Part shown: positions 16,034 through 24,927 of the stretch, piece by piece
How positions within the stretch are numbered: the first letter of the stretch is position 1
How the letters are laid out: the number at the start of each line of letters is the position of its first letter
The notes under the pieces: generated by a model
What the model was told of the DNA's origin: nothing
What the model saw: only the letters and a program-made list of their open reading frames with translations
Database searches by the model: none
NCBI GenBank assembly: GCA_949740535.1
Contig: CATJHO010000111.1
Coordinates: 1 to 64,000 of the forward strand
Direction: 5' to 3'
DNA from: an uncultured Lachnospiraceae bacterium
GTDB taxonomy: Bacteria; Bacillota; Clostridia; Lachnospirales; Lachnospiraceae
Length of the DNA stretch: 64,000 bases
Position numbers and translations under genes: made by a program

Positions 16034-18442
16034 TTAGAAGCCAAGTGAACTGATATAACTGCTCTGAGAATTCATCTGGGAAATCAATGTTTCCAGCTGT
16101 GTGAACTGGCTGATGTACCGATCCTGTTCCGTTTTCAGCTTTGCTTTCAAATTCGCCAGAATCTTGTCAACATCATCAATCTCTGACTTCAAAGAGTTGC
16201 TCAGCACACTGGTCGGAGCATGGGTGGAACCTGCCTTCTCAATCAGAATACCCTTGGTAGCTCCCATGGTATTCACATACTTATTCATCGTATTCTTCAG
16301 ATTTGATGCAATGCCGTCTGCCTTGGTAAATGCCGCTTTGACTGCATCGGGATCCTGCTCCAGGGCCGCCTTGAACTTCGTCTCGTCAAAGGAAAGCTTG
16401 CCGTTGTCCTGCCAGCTGCTGGATACGGAAATTCCCATGGCTTCCATCGCCTGCTGATCCTTGGGAAGAATCGCCCACCGCAGATCGTCGGACAGACTGC
16501 GCAGCTCACTGGAGCCGAACAGGATTCCGGCCTGGGCCTTTTCCTCCCACAGCTTAATTTCGCTCTCGCTCATTTCCTTTTTCTGATCGTCCGTCAGCGG
16601 GAAGTAATCTCTGTCCGGACGGGTGCTCAGCTGGGTATTCACCAGCTCCAGAATCTCATTGTATTCTTTCACCATATCGGAAATAGCGCTGACCATCTTG
16701 TCGGAGCTTACATTAGTCTCAAAGGTAACCGCATCCTCAATGTCCCCGCTTACCTCATCTCCATTGTAACCGAACACGCCTTTGGCCGTCACATTGAGGC
16801 CGTCGATGGAAAAGCTGTTGCTTCCCCGTGTCAGCTCGATGACTTCATCAGAACCCGCATACTTGACTGCTACAATTGCATCCCGGCCCGCTGTATAAGC
16901 AAAGCCATTGGTTCCCTCGGCCGGGTTATCTGTCTCTGTGCCAAACAGCAGGGCTGCTCCGTCACCCTCTAATTCAATGGAACCGGACGCTCCTCCCACG
17001 GTAGACTCCATTACGAACTTATCTGCCGTAGACATATAGGAAATCTTCACACCCGCATCGGATTTGTTGATCTTATCCATAATGGAATTGATGGAATCCT
17101 TGGCCGTAAATTCAAATTCCTTACCATTGATTTTCATGGTGTAGGTCTTGTCATCTGCCATCTTATCGGCGCCGTTTAATCCGGAATTCTTTATTCCTGC
17201 GCCCAGATTCAGCCGGTTGGACTCCCCTGTTGTGATCCCCATGCCGCCGTAGGAAGACATAACGGAGTTACTGCCCTCTACTATGCTGAGTGTGGAGGTT
17301 GTATCCTCTTTGGCGGAACCGTCCGCGTTCTTCTCATTGGGTATGGTAGTCTTGAAGGTAAGCTTATTGTCCTTCAGGTCAACTTCCACTCTTCCCTCGC
17401 CAAAGGCCGCGTCCAGCCCCTTCTGCAGTTCTTCCTTTACGTACTCCAGGCCGCCGTTCGCATCCCTTCTATTCCATGCAGCATCATCAGCAGAAGGAAG
17501 TTTAATCTCCTTGGTGGTTCCATTATAGTTGAAGTACAGACTCTTTCCGCCCAGACGCTGTGCCAGGGTCTGGTTCTCAGATAATTTGGCTGGCAGTCCG
17601 GCCTGAATACCCTCGCCTCCCGGAATATCTAAGCCAACCCTGTTATTTTTCTTCATGGCATCTACCTGCTCTTTAAAGCCCATAGCTTCCAGAGCAGATC
17701 CGCCTGTCAGACTCACCGCATTATTCTTCTGTTTAATTGTAAAGACATCCTTGCCGTTCCCATCCTTTGTAACGCCTATCTCCACCGAATCGAACAACGT
17801 CTGCTTCCTGGATCCGCTGTCCTCGCCAACTTCCACCTTTTTCATGGCTTCATTAAAGGCGTCTGCTGCTTCCTGAGCGTTTGCAAAAGGCTTACCCTCT
17901 CCATATTCCAGAGACACACTGTAAGACTTGCCGCCTATCTTAAACTGAAGATTCTTTCCCGCCAGGGTACTGATATCCATAGCTTCCGGATTGATCTCGC
18001 CGGTTGTCAGCTTCCGATCCGATACGGCAGAGGAGGACATCAGTTTGGCATTCTGTGCCAGCTGCTTCACGCCAAGAATAGATACGTTGGCCGCCGCTGT
18101 CTTATTGGCCCCCGCCACGCTGATAAACTTATTGTTCTTGCCTATTACACTGGTAGAGGCTGCTCCCCAGAAGGCATCACTGAACAGATTGGTGCTGGAA
18201 GACATGGTCGCTGTATACTTGTTGGCAAACGCAATCATCTTATCACTGATATTGCGATAGGCCTGCTGCTGCCATTCCAGCTTTGTCTTCGCCTGCTCCT
18301 GCTTGGTTATCTTCGTCTGTGTTCCGGAAGTCATTCCCTGAATCAGCTCATCCCGATCGAGACCGCTGGCAAGTCCGCCATAACCTCTTAAACTTGACAT
18401 TGCGTTGTTTGTCGATGAACTGAGACTGCTGATACTAGCCAT
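16034..18442 (-). CDS. fliD: Flagellar filament cap protein FliD (HAP2)
   Basis: An 802-residue cap protein at the filament tip that promotes flagellin polymerisation; exported by the flagellar secretion system. The N-terminal FliD_N region carries LASGLDRDELIQGM near residue 24. The C-terminal FliD_C region carries MVKEYNEILELVNTQLSTR and GISVSSSWQDNGKLSFDE, followed by a coiled-coil end (ILANLKAKLKTEQDRYISQF). It is longer than many FliD proteins; the excess is in the variable central domains (about residues 130-560), which are surface-exposed and may act in adhesion or antigenic variation. The start ATG is the first in frame after an AAGGAG-type site. First gene of fliD-fliS-fliT. Confidence 0.96.
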   Translation of the reverse strand: MASISSLSSSTNNAMSSLRGYGGLASGLDRDELIQGMTSGTQTKITKQEQAKTKLEWQQQAYRNISDKMIAFANKYTATMSSSTNLFSDAFWGAASTSVIGKNNKFISVAGANKTAAANVSILGVKQLAQNAKLMSSSAVSDRKLTTGEINPEAMDISTLAGKNLQFKIGGKSYSVSLEYGEGKPFANAQEAADAFNEAMKKVEVGEDSGSRKQTLFDSVEIGVTKDGNGKDVFTIKQKNNAVSLTGGSALEAMGFKEQVDAMKKNNRVGLDIPGGEGIQAGLPAKLSENQTLAQRLGGKSLYFNYNGTTKEIKLPSADDAAWNRRDANGGLEYVKEELQKGLDAAFGEGRVEVDLKDNKLTFKTTIPNEKNADGSAKEDTTSTLSIVEGSNSVMSSYGGMGITTGESNRLNLGAGIKNSGLNGADKMADDKTYTMKINGKEFEFTAKDSINSIMDKINKSDAGVKISYMSTADKFVMESTVGGASGSIELEGDGAALLFGTETDNPAEGTNGFAYTAGRDAIVAVKYAGSDEVIELTRGSNSFSIDGLNVTAKGVFGYNGDEVSGDIEDAVTFETNVSSDKMVSAISDMVKEYNEILELVNTQLSTRPDRDYFPLTDDQKKEMSESEIKLWEEKAQAGILFGSSELRSLSDDLRWAILPKDQQAMEAMGISVSSSWQDNGKLSFDETKFKAALEQDPDAVKAAFTKADGIASNLKNTMNKYVNTMGATKGILIEKAGSTHAPTSVLSNSLKSEIDDVDKILANLKAKLKTEQDRYISQFTQLETLISQMNSQSSYISSLGF

Positions 18443-18601
18443 ATTAATCCACTCCTTCTTCTTTGAAATCTCTCATGTTACTTAAATCTGTCTGTTCCTA
18501 TTCTCCCCGCCGGTCATGCTGTCTGTAAAAAGTAACAACATGTAAGCAGCAGCGCCAGACTGCCTATTTTTAATACAATTTCGAAATTACTCTGTACTTA
18601 T

Positions 18602-18628
18602 TTATCGGCATATAGTATACTTTAGTTA
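18602..18628 (-). promoter_or_regulatory. Sigma-28 promoter of fliD
   Basis: Minus-strand TAAC (18625-18628), 15-nt spacer and GCCGATAA (18602-18609). It lies about 160 bp upstream of fliD and only ~40 bp from the divergent parA-like start, so the two transcription units share this short control region. Confidence 0.8.
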
Positions 18629-18666
18629 ATACTCAAATGAAATTTTTAGAAACGGAGGAATTTACT

Positions 18667-19458
18667 TTGGCTACAATCATTGCACTTACCAATCAGAAGG
18701 GCGGGGTCGGCAAGACCACAACTTCAAGTGCTTTGGCAGCCGGACTTACCAGAGAGGGCAGAAAAGTACTCGGCATTGATCTGGATCCCCAGGGTAATTT
18801 CGGATTCAGTCTCGGCCTTGATATTGAAGATTCCAAAACCATTTATGAGGTATTCAAATATCAGATCCCCATTGAAGACGCCATCCAGCCTACGGATTAC
18901 TGTGATTTGATCACATCCAATATCCTGCTGAGCAGCGCGGAGCTTGAATTTAACGAACCGGGAAGAGAGCTGATGCTTAAACGGCTTCTCATGCCCATAG
19001 AAGACCGCTATGATTTTATCATCATCGATACACCGCCGGCTCTCAATATTCTGACCGTAAATGCTTACGCGGCTGCCGATTATCTTATTATTCCTATGGT
19101 GGCAGAGATCCTAAGCATTGTAGGCGTGGCTCAGATTAAAGAAACCATCAATTCTGTCCAGCAGTCCGTCAATCCTCATCTTCATGTGCTGGGGATTGTA
19201 CTGACCAAGTTCAACCGCCGGACCATCCTGGCACGGGAGGTAAAAGAAATGGCGCAAAATATCGCCGGACAGATCCACAGTACCGTATTTGAGACGCAAA
19301 TCCGCCCCAGCGTGACCGTTGCCGAGGCTCCGGCCCACGGAGAAAGTATCTATGATTACGCTCCCCGTTCCAATCCTTCCATTGATTACAATGCCTTTGT
19401 AAGAGAAGTATTATATAAGATCAGTCAGCAGGAGGTTCTACATGGCACGCAAAAGTAA
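18667..19458 (+). CDS. ParA/Soj-family ATPase
   Basis: A 263-residue ParA-type ATPase. The deviant Walker A motif KGGVGKTTT (11-19) carries the signature lysine, with a Walker B region ending IIIDTPPALN near residue 125. Such proteins dimerise on ATP and position DNA, chemoreceptor arrays, flagella or other cargo. I chose the TTG at 18667 because GGAGG sits eight bases upstream; the in-frame ATG at 18637 has no such site. It is not followed by a ParB gene. Instead its 3' end overlaps by 17 nt the start of a ComFB-domain gene, which probably takes the ParB-like partner role. Divergent from fliD. A role in placing flagella, chemoreceptors or a signalling complex is inferred. Confidence 0.93.
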   Translation: MATIIALTNQKGGVGKTTTSSALAAGLTREGRKVLGIDLDPQGNFGFSLGLDIEDSKTIYEVFKYQIPIEDAIQPTDYCDLITSNILLSSAELEFNEPGRELMLKRLLMPIEDRYDFIIIDTPPALNILTVNAYAAADYLIIPMVAEILSIVGVAQIKETINSVQQSVNPHLHVLGIVLTKFNRRTILAREVKEMAQNIAGQIHSTVFETQIRPSVTVAEAPAHGESIYDYAPRSNPSIDYNAFVREVLYKISQQEVLHGTQK

Positions 19459-20404
19459 TAAAACCGCACACGTTTTAAATCTGCTTTCCGGACAGCAGGA
19501 CGCAGGGGGCGATACAGAAAAAGAGAGTGAGCAGGCTCAGGCGAAGGATGCTCCTAAGGAAGCGGAAGACAAAGACACAGCGCCAAAGCCCGATCCGAAA
19601 TCAGAACCTGTCAGAACCCCGGCAGCTCCCGTTCCGGAAGTTCCTTCTAATATTTCCATCATTGACAGCGCTGCCAGGGAAGACGATCCCATAGCTGAAA
19701 AGATTCGGGAAGAATTGTTAAAAGATCTGGAGCCGGAAGCGCAGGCAGTTCCGGAACCTGCGGCAAAAACCGCTATGCTAAAGACCGCAGCAGAAGCGGC
19801 GGATATGCTTCCTGCAGAAGAGCTCAGGGAAGAGACCGAAGCGGCAGTACCTGACTCCCAACCGGAAACCGTACCTAAAGCAGAAACTGCAGCAGAGCCT
19901 GTACCGGCGGCAGAGCCCGCAGTATCGGAACCCGTATCTGCCGCACCAGAACCTGCAGCCATAACTTCGCAGGCAAAGCCTGAATCTGCAGATGCTGTTG
20001 CTGAATCCGGGACTAAACCTGCACCTGCGCCAGAACCCACAGAAGCTATACCGGAACCTGCGGCAGAAGCTGCAGCAGAGCCCAAGCCCCCACAGGAAGT
20101 TGTGGAGCTTACCCCAAAACCGCCGGCAGAACCGGAACCGGATTACGTAATGCTGAATCTCATGCAGCGGATCGTAGAGGATAAGATCATTTATTTTATG
20201 AAGCAGTTTGATGTGTGTACCTGCGACCGCTGCAAGGCAGATACCATTGCTTTGACCTTAAGCGGCCTTCCGGCCAAATACAAAATTGTCGATAAATTTG
20301 CTGTGGATCCTCTGGTCAGCTACTATACCAGCCGTCTCATCAGCCAGGTTACCGTGGAAGCTCTGAAAGCCTGCACCCAGGTCAAGGATAACCCGCGGCA
20401 TTAA
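19442..20404 (+). CDS. ComFB-domain protein with long disordered linker
   Basis: 320 residues in three parts. Residues 1-16 are a basic, conserved-looking segment (ARKSNKTAHVLNLLSG). Residues about 20-230 are a Pro/Glu/Ala-rich, probably disordered linker with repeated PEPA-type units. Residues 235-320 form a ComFB domain with the three-cysteine motif CTCDRC (259-264) and ALTLSGLPAKY. ComFB-domain proteins of cyanobacteria and Bacillus have been reported to bind c-di-GMP; whether this one does is unknown. The start overlaps the ParA-like gene, implying coupled translation. The short basic N-terminus is positioned to act as a ParA-stimulating peptide, as in ParB-type partners (inference). Confidence 0.88.
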   Translation: MARKSNKTAHVLNLLSGQQDAGGDTEKESEQAQAKDAPKEAEDKDTAPKPDPKSEPVRTPAAPVPEVPSNISIIDSAAREDDPIAEKIREELLKDLEPEAQAVPEPAAKTAMLKTAAEAADMLPAEELREETEAAVPDSQPETVPKAETAAEPVPAAEPAVSEPVSAAPEPAAITSQAKPESADAVAESGTKPAPAPEPTEAIPEPAAEAAAEPKPPQEVVELTPKPPAEPEPDYVMLNLMQRIVEDKIIYFMKQFDVCTCDRCKADTIALTLSGLPAKYKIVDKFAVDPLVSYYTSRLISQVTVEALKACTQVKDNPRH

Positions 20405-20442
20405 TTTCTGCGGCTGTGCCGGGAAAACAGGAGTTGTTATAC

Positions 20443-21174
20443 ATGAAAGATCAGGCACATATCTCTTTTACAGAAACGGAACTGCTTCCGGAAATACCCG
20501 TACATTTCGCCAATCAGGCCTTTCAGTTTCAGGAATTGATGATGATGTACAACTGTGCCATCCGGGAAGTCCGCACCAAGCTGGAGGTTTTAAATGATGA
20601 GCTGAGTATCCGCCACAAGCGGAACCCTATCAACCATATTGCTTCCCGCATCAAGCGGCCTTTAAGCATCATTCAGAAGCTGAAGCGCTATGATGCTCCT
20701 TTTACGGTGGAGGCTGTTGAGGCCAATCTCAATGATGTGGCCGGGATCCGTGTAATCTGTTCCTTCATCGATGACATTTATGCAGTGGCTGATATGCTGC
20801 TAAAACAGGACGATATCACGCTGATCCGCAGGAAAGACTATATTCAGAACCCAAAACCCAATGGATACCGCAGTCTTCATCTTATCGTAGAGATTCCGGT
20901 GTTCTTTTCTGAACAGAAACGGAATCTGCGGGTTGAGGTGCAGATCCGTACTATCGCTATGGATTTCTGGGCCAATGTAGATCATCAGCTCAAGTATAAA
21001 CAGGATGTGGAGAATCCTGAGAAGATTTCTGCCCAGCTGAAAGAATGCGCGGACATCATCGCTCAGACAGATGCCCGCATGCTTGCTATCAAGAATCAGA
21101 TTTACTCCAATGAGCCTTTCCATGCCTCTTTGCAGGACAGGCTTGAGAAGCTGGAACTGCCTTTGAACCATTGA
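20443..21174 (+). CDS. Small alarmone synthetase (RelQ/YjbM type)
   Basis: A 243-residue (p)ppGpp synthetase lacking the HD hydrolase, TGS and ACT domains of long RelA/SpoT. Visible RelA/SpoT synthetase motifs are RIKRPLSIIQKLKRYD (69-84), NDVAGIRVIC with Asp98, the G-loop NGYRSLH (140-146) and the catalytic EVQIRT (165-170) followed by MDFWANVDHQL. The ATG at 20443 follows AGGAG; an upstream in-frame ATG at 20416 lacks a site. It is 38 nt downstream of the ComFB-domain gene with no terminator between. The operon thus links a ParA ATPase, a putative c-di-GMP sensor and a (p)ppGpp source, and ends at a terminator. Confidence 0.93.
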   Translation: MKDQAHISFTETELLPEIPVHFANQAFQFQELMMMYNCAIREVRTKLEVLNDELSIRHKRNPINHIASRIKRPLSIIQKLKRYDAPFTVEAVEANLNDVAGIRVICSFIDDIYAVADMLLKQDDITLIRRKDYIQNPKPNGYRSLHLIVEIPVFFSEQKRNLRVEVQIRTIAMDFWANVDHQLKYKQDVENPEKISAQLKECADIIAQTDARMLAIKNQIYSNEPFHASLQDRLEKLELPLNH

Positions 21175-21178
21175 ACAC

Positions 21179-21212
21179 AAAAGCTTGGGGAGCTGCAGCT
21201 CCCTAAGCTTTT
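21179..21212. terminator. Bidirectional terminator between alarmone synthetase and scrA
   Basis: The inverted repeat AAAAGCTT(G)GGGAGC / GCTCCCTAAGCTTTT with loop TGCA lies between convergent genes and can serve both. Confidence 0.85.
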
Positions 21213-21244
21213 GCTCCCCAGATTCACATCTCTTATTTCAAATT

Positions 21245-23140
21245 CTACGCTCCAGCTGTCAGAATTTTCTCCAGTTCCTCCACATCCCCGGTCTTCACAA
21301 CCTCCACCTGTTCCGGTGCAGACACCAGAACCGCCGTGGTTACATCATAGCCTTCTGCCTGAATGGCATTCAGATCAAACTCCAGCAGACGCTCTCCGGC
21401 CTTTACTTTGGCACCGGATTCCTTCAGAGCGCAAAAATGCTTTCCATTCAATTCCACTGTATTGATTCCCACATGAATCAGAATCTCAATTCCGCTCTCA
21501 CTCACAAGCCCAATGGCATGTTTTGTGTCAAAGAACATGGCAATCTCTCCGTCAAAAGGCGCTGCCACCACTCCCCTGGCCGGAATGATTCCAACGCCGG
21601 ATCCAAGGGCGCCGGAAGCAAAGGTTGCATCCCCGATTTCCGTATGCGGTATCACGCGTCCTGCCACGGGTGCATACACGGCATTGGGCTCTGTATCCAT
21701 ATGAACCGCCGGCTCCGCCTCATTTACTGCCTTTTCTGCCTCTGCCTTAACCGCCTCTTCCGGATCCTTATATCCAAACATCCAGGTAAGCACAAAGGAT
21801 ACAGCTGCCGCAATAAGGAACATAATGATATAATTGACCGGGTCATGGAGACAGAGCAACAGGCCAAAGATACCTGTCACGCCTGTTCCCGATGCCCCAA
21901 GTCCCACAATCGAGGCATACAGCGCTCCGCAGGCACCGCCTACGGCTCCGCAGATAAAGGGTTTGAAGAACCGCAGATTTACACCAAAGATAGCCGGCTC
22001 TGTAATCCCCATAAAACAGGACATTGCAGAAGGAACTGCCATGGATTTGGTTCTCTGATTCTTCGTCTTCAGGGCAACTGCCAGTGTCGCCGCACCCTGG
22101 GCAATGTTGGCAGCAGAGGCCAGCGGCAGCCAGTAAGTTACGCCGTAAAGCCCAAGCTGTCCCACATCAATCACGGTATACATATGATGTACGCCTGCCA
22201 CAACGGTTGTTGAATAGAGACCGCCCATCAAAAAGCTCCCGATTCCAAAGGGCAGGGCAATCAGCTGCTGAACACCGCCGATAATTCCATTTTCAATGGC
22301 CACAAACACCGGACCGATTATGGAGTATGTAAGATATCCCGTTACAAATACGCTCACCAGAGGCGTGACAAACAGGTCAAACATGGCCGGAACAATTTTG
22401 TGCAGTTTCTTCTCAATCATGCACATCACGAAGACGGCAATAATCACCGGAATCACATGTCCCTGATAGCCTACCAGATCCACCTCATAAAGTCCAAACC
22501 ATACCTTCTGGGTTCTGAGAACACCTTCGCTGGCTACGGTCCAGGCATTCTGGAGATCCGGGTGGATCATCAGCATACCAATGACAGCTCCCAGATAGAG
22601 ATTGCCGCCGAACACCTTGGCCGCGCTGCAGGCAATGAGAATCGGCAGGAACACATAGGCTGTGTTGGCAAACAAGTTGGCAAATACGAATATAGAGCCC
22701 GATGTGTCAATATTCAGAAATCCGTTATTTACCATAAAGTTCAGTGCTTCCATAATTCCCATCAGGAAACCGCTTGCCACAATGGCCGGAATAATAGGAA
22801 CAAAGATATCTCCCAGGGTCTTAACGGCCTGCTTGTAAAGGGGCTGCTTGGCCGCGGCTGCCGCCTTGGCTTCCTCCTTGCTGGCTGCCGTCAGACCTGA
22901 CACTGCCAGAAATTCATCGTAAACCTTGTTGACAATTCCCGTTCCCAGAATGATCTGAAGCTGTCCGGATGCGCTGAACACACCTTTGACTCCGTCAATC
23001 TCCTCCACCGCCTTGACGTCACATCTGGCATTGTCCGCCAGCACCAGGCGGAGCCGGGTTGCACAGTGAGCTGCAGATATGAGATTTTCCTTTTTTCCGA
23101 CCTTCTCATAAATCTCTTCTGCCGTTTTTCTGTAGTCCAT
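21245..23140 (-). CDS. scrA: Sucrose-type PTS transporter EIIBCA
   Basis: A 631-residue single-chain phosphotransferase permease that imports and phosphorylates a disaccharide. EIIB comes first (ISAAHCATRLRLVL, phosphocysteine near residue 26). The multi-span EIIC domain covers about residues 105-460 (GITEPAIFGVNLR motif). A glucose-type EIIA lies from about 480 (VAPFDGEIAMFF, then GIEILIHVGINTVEL with the phosphohistidine). EIIBCA of the beta-glucoside/sucrose subfamily cannot be split by sequence alone; the next gene, a GH32 enzyme, makes sucrose the best substrate. It lies 67 nt downstream of scrB, same strand. A short GGCCCATGGGGCC palindrome sits in the gap. Confidence 0.9.
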   Translation of the reverse strand: MDYRKTAEEIYEKVGKKENLISAAHCATRLRLVLADNARCDVKAVEEIDGVKGVFSASGQLQIILGTGIVNKVYDEFLAVSGLTAASKEEAKAAAAAKQPLYKQAVKTLGDIFVPIIPAIVASGFLMGIMEALNFMVNNGFLNIDTSGSIFVFANLFANTAYVFLPILIACSAAKVFGGNLYLGAVIGMLMIHPDLQNAWTVASEGVLRTQKVWFGLYEVDLVGYQGHVIPVIIAVFVMCMIEKKLHKIVPAMFDLFVTPLVSVFVTGYLTYSIIGPVFVAIENGIIGGVQQLIALPFGIGSFLMGGLYSTTVVAGVHHMYTVIDVGQLGLYGVTYWLPLASAANIAQGAATLAVALKTKNQRTKSMAVPSAMSCFMGITEPAIFGVNLRFFKPFICGAVGGACGALYASIVGLGASGTGVTGIFGLLLCLHDPVNYIIMFLIAAAVSFVLTWMFGYKDPEEAVKAEAEKAVNEAEPAVHMDTEPNAVYAPVAGRVIPHTEIGDATFASGALGSGVGIIPARGVVAAPFDGEIAMFFDTKHAIGLVSESGIEILIHVGINTVELNGKHFCALKESGAKVKAGERLLEFDLNAIQAEGYDVTTAVLVSAPEQVEVVKTGDVEELEKILTAGA

Positions 23141-23207
23141 AACTTCTCCTCTCCTTTTTAGGCCCCATGGGCCGTTTTATATTAACCGCAATGACCTGAA
23201 GCTGCGA

Positions 23208-24740
23208 TCAATTTTCCCTTTCTGCTTCTTCTGTGTGAAAATAATACGTTCCCCGGCATTTTCCGCCTTCTGCATGGACCCTTATAGAATCTCCTTCCGG
23301 GTAAAAGCGGGTGGTAAATACATCCTCTCCCTCATTCAGAAAAACCTCCACACTGGAGACATCCATAAGGATCCGCAGACGGTCCAGCTCTTCCAGTTCC
23401 CTCCCCCGCAGAATCCGTCCTGCCCCAAGAGATGGATCTGTAAATTCCATGCGGAAAATTTTTTCCTTCCTATTATAAGAAAGCTCCAATCCATCCGCCA
23501 GAATAATCCGGATGTCCCCTCCGCCTGTCTCCACATCCAGCTGACAGCAGGGATCCACAGCTTCCCGGAATCCTCCCTCAAAGGCATGTGACTGATTCCA
23601 CCAGTCCTGAAGCTCCCTCACCGGGTTCTGGCAGATCCGGCCTCTTCGAAGAGACAGCTCTCTGGGTATGGTCATCATATGCTGCCAGCCGTCCTCAACG
23701 GTCCGGTTGGTATAAAAGGCATCTGTATCCGGTACCCCCATCCAGGCGATCTGGATTCTCCGGCCGTCTTCTGCCAGGAAGGTCTGCGGTGCATAGAAGT
23801 CGAACCCGCCGTCCAGCTCCCGGAATGCTTCCAGTCCTGGCTTTTCCCGGAAGTCCCCGGTAAGAAAGCAGGTGCCGCTTTGATAGACATTGGCATAATG
23901 CAGTCCCTCCTGCTTTAGGCCCTGGGGGGAGATACTTAAGATCGTTCTATATCCCGGCCTCCCCTGTCCTTCTTTGCTGTACTCCTCCCCGCTTTGTGTC
24001 CCGCAGTCCTGCTGCGCCGCAGCTGTACATTCTGTCTCTGGCAGGGTATATATGTCCGGGCACTCCCACATATATCCGAAGGCTTCTTCGGTCTCCAGAC
24101 GGCCGCAGTTTTCCCAGTGCCGTTTATCCCTGGAAGAAAAGAGGAGCACAACCCCCTTATCCTCCCTGGTCCTGGCTCCCTGGACCATGTAGTAGACATT
24201 ATCCTGCTTCCACACCTTGGGATCCCGCACATGACAGGTCAGATCTGCCGGATAATCCGTATTGGCCAGCAGAAGTTCCTTCCCTGCCACTGTTCTTCCA
24301 TCCTCACTTACCGCCAGCATCGTGCTGGAGCGCCTGCCGGTACAGATGTAATCATGATCCCCTTCTTCCTTTATATTCCCGGTATAGTAGAGGTACATTC
24401 TGCCATCCTCCACCAAAGCGGAACCGGAGTAAACACCATGACAGTCCCATGGCTGATCCGGAACAAGGGGAACCCCCTCAAACTTCCAGTGCAGCAGATC
24501 TCTGCTGGTGCAGTGCCCCCAGAACTTCAGGCCGCCTTTTGTCTCAAAGGGCGAAAACTGATAAAATGCATGGTAAACTCCCTGATACTGACAAAGACCA
24601 TTGGGGTCATTAAGCCACCCGGCAGGAGGCGCAATATGAAGCTTGGGACGCCAGCGGTTATTTCCGCCTTTCCGGCTTTTTAGGCCGCTTTTTAATGTTT
24701 CTTCCAGCAGCTGATCCCATAAATGATGTAAGGCGTTCAT
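23208..24740 (-). CDS. scrB: Sucrose-6-phosphate hydrolase (GH32)
   Basis: A 510-residue cytoplasmic invertase that splits sucrose 6-phosphate made by the adjacent PTS. GH32 motifs are visible: WLNDPNG with the nucleophile Asp near residue 40, the RDP motif (CHVRDPKVW), and WECPDIY with the acid/base Glu, plus a beta-sandwich C-terminus. I place the start at the ATG (24740) giving MNALHHLWDQ, which follows AGAAAGG. The frame is open upstream to 24917, but that extension crosses the LacI-type operator and is not coding-like. Length is typical for the family. Expression should be controlled by the operator at 24791-24806 and possibly by a cre site. Confidence 0.93.
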   Translation of the reverse strand: MNALHHLWDQLLEETLKSGLKSRKGGNNRWRPKLHIAPPAGWLNDPNGLCQYQGVYHAFYQFSPFETKGGLKFWGHCTSRDLLHWKFEGVPLVPDQPWDCHGVYSGSALVEDGRMYLYYTGNIKEEGDHDYICTGRRSSTMLAVSEDGRTVAGKELLLANTDYPADLTCHVRDPKVWKQDNVYYMVQGARTREDKGVVLLFSSRDKRHWENCGRLETEEAFGYMWECPDIYTLPETECTAAAQQDCGTQSGEEYSKEGQGRPGYRTILSISPQGLKQEGLHYANVYQSGTCFLTGDFREKPGLEAFRELDGGFDFYAPQTFLAEDGRRIQIAWMGVPDTDAFYTNRTVEDGWQHMMTIPRELSLRRGRICQNPVRELQDWWNQSHAFEGGFREAVDPCCQLDVETGGGDIRIILADGLELSYNRKEKIFRMEFTDPSLGAGRILRGRELEELDRLRILMDVSSVEVFLNEGEDVFTTRFYPEGDSIRVHAEGGKCRGTYYFHTEEAEREN

Positions 24741-24790
24741 ATGATCTTCTTTTACCTTTCTGAAATTATTTCTTGTAGATGATTTCTTTT

Positions 24791-24806
24791 GTGAATGCGT
24801 ATTCAC
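24791..24806. promoter_or_regulatory. LacI-type operator upstream of scrB
   Basis: GTGAATGCGTATTCAC, a near-perfect palindrome. It differs from the site in the scrR promoter region (25969-25984) at only two positions. This pairing marks both as targets of the encoded ScrR-type repressor. Confidence 0.85.
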
Positions 24807-24816
24807 GAAGAGGCTG

Positions 24817-24846
24817 TTAAAAGGGCATGCGCAAAGCTTATGCCCT
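24817..24846 (-). terminator. Weak terminator after scrR
   Basis: The minus-strand stem AGGGCAT / ATGCCCT with an 11-nt loop is followed by TTTTAA. It lies between scrR and scrB and may separate the two messages. Confidence 0.5.
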
Positions 24847-24859
24847 GGGAACGCTTTCC
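24846..24859. promoter_or_regulatory. Possible catabolite-responsive element (cre)
   Basis: TGGGAACGCTTTCC resembles the CcpA consensus TGWAANCGNTNWCA-type core with a central CG. It lies about 105 bp upstream of scrB and immediately beyond the scrR terminator stem. Match by eye only. Confidence 0.4.
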
Positions 24860-24927
24860 CTGTGGAGCCCTGTTCCTGTAAACCGTCAGGCTCCTGCTCC
24901 TTTGGTGCTCCATCCATTCAAAGCCTT

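Noticed and set aside
19537-20085. Ser/Ala/Gly-rich open frame antisense to the ComFB-protein linker
   Set aside because: Arises from the repetitive Pro/Glu/Ala codons of the linker on the other strand.
18667-20404. Plasmid or chromosome ParAB partition locus
   Set aside because: No ParB-like protein and no parS-like repeats were seen; the partner has a ComFB domain instead.
21185-22213. 342-codon plus-strand frame opposite scrA
   Set aside because: Antisense to a clear PTS gene and begins in the terminator; no protein-like pattern.
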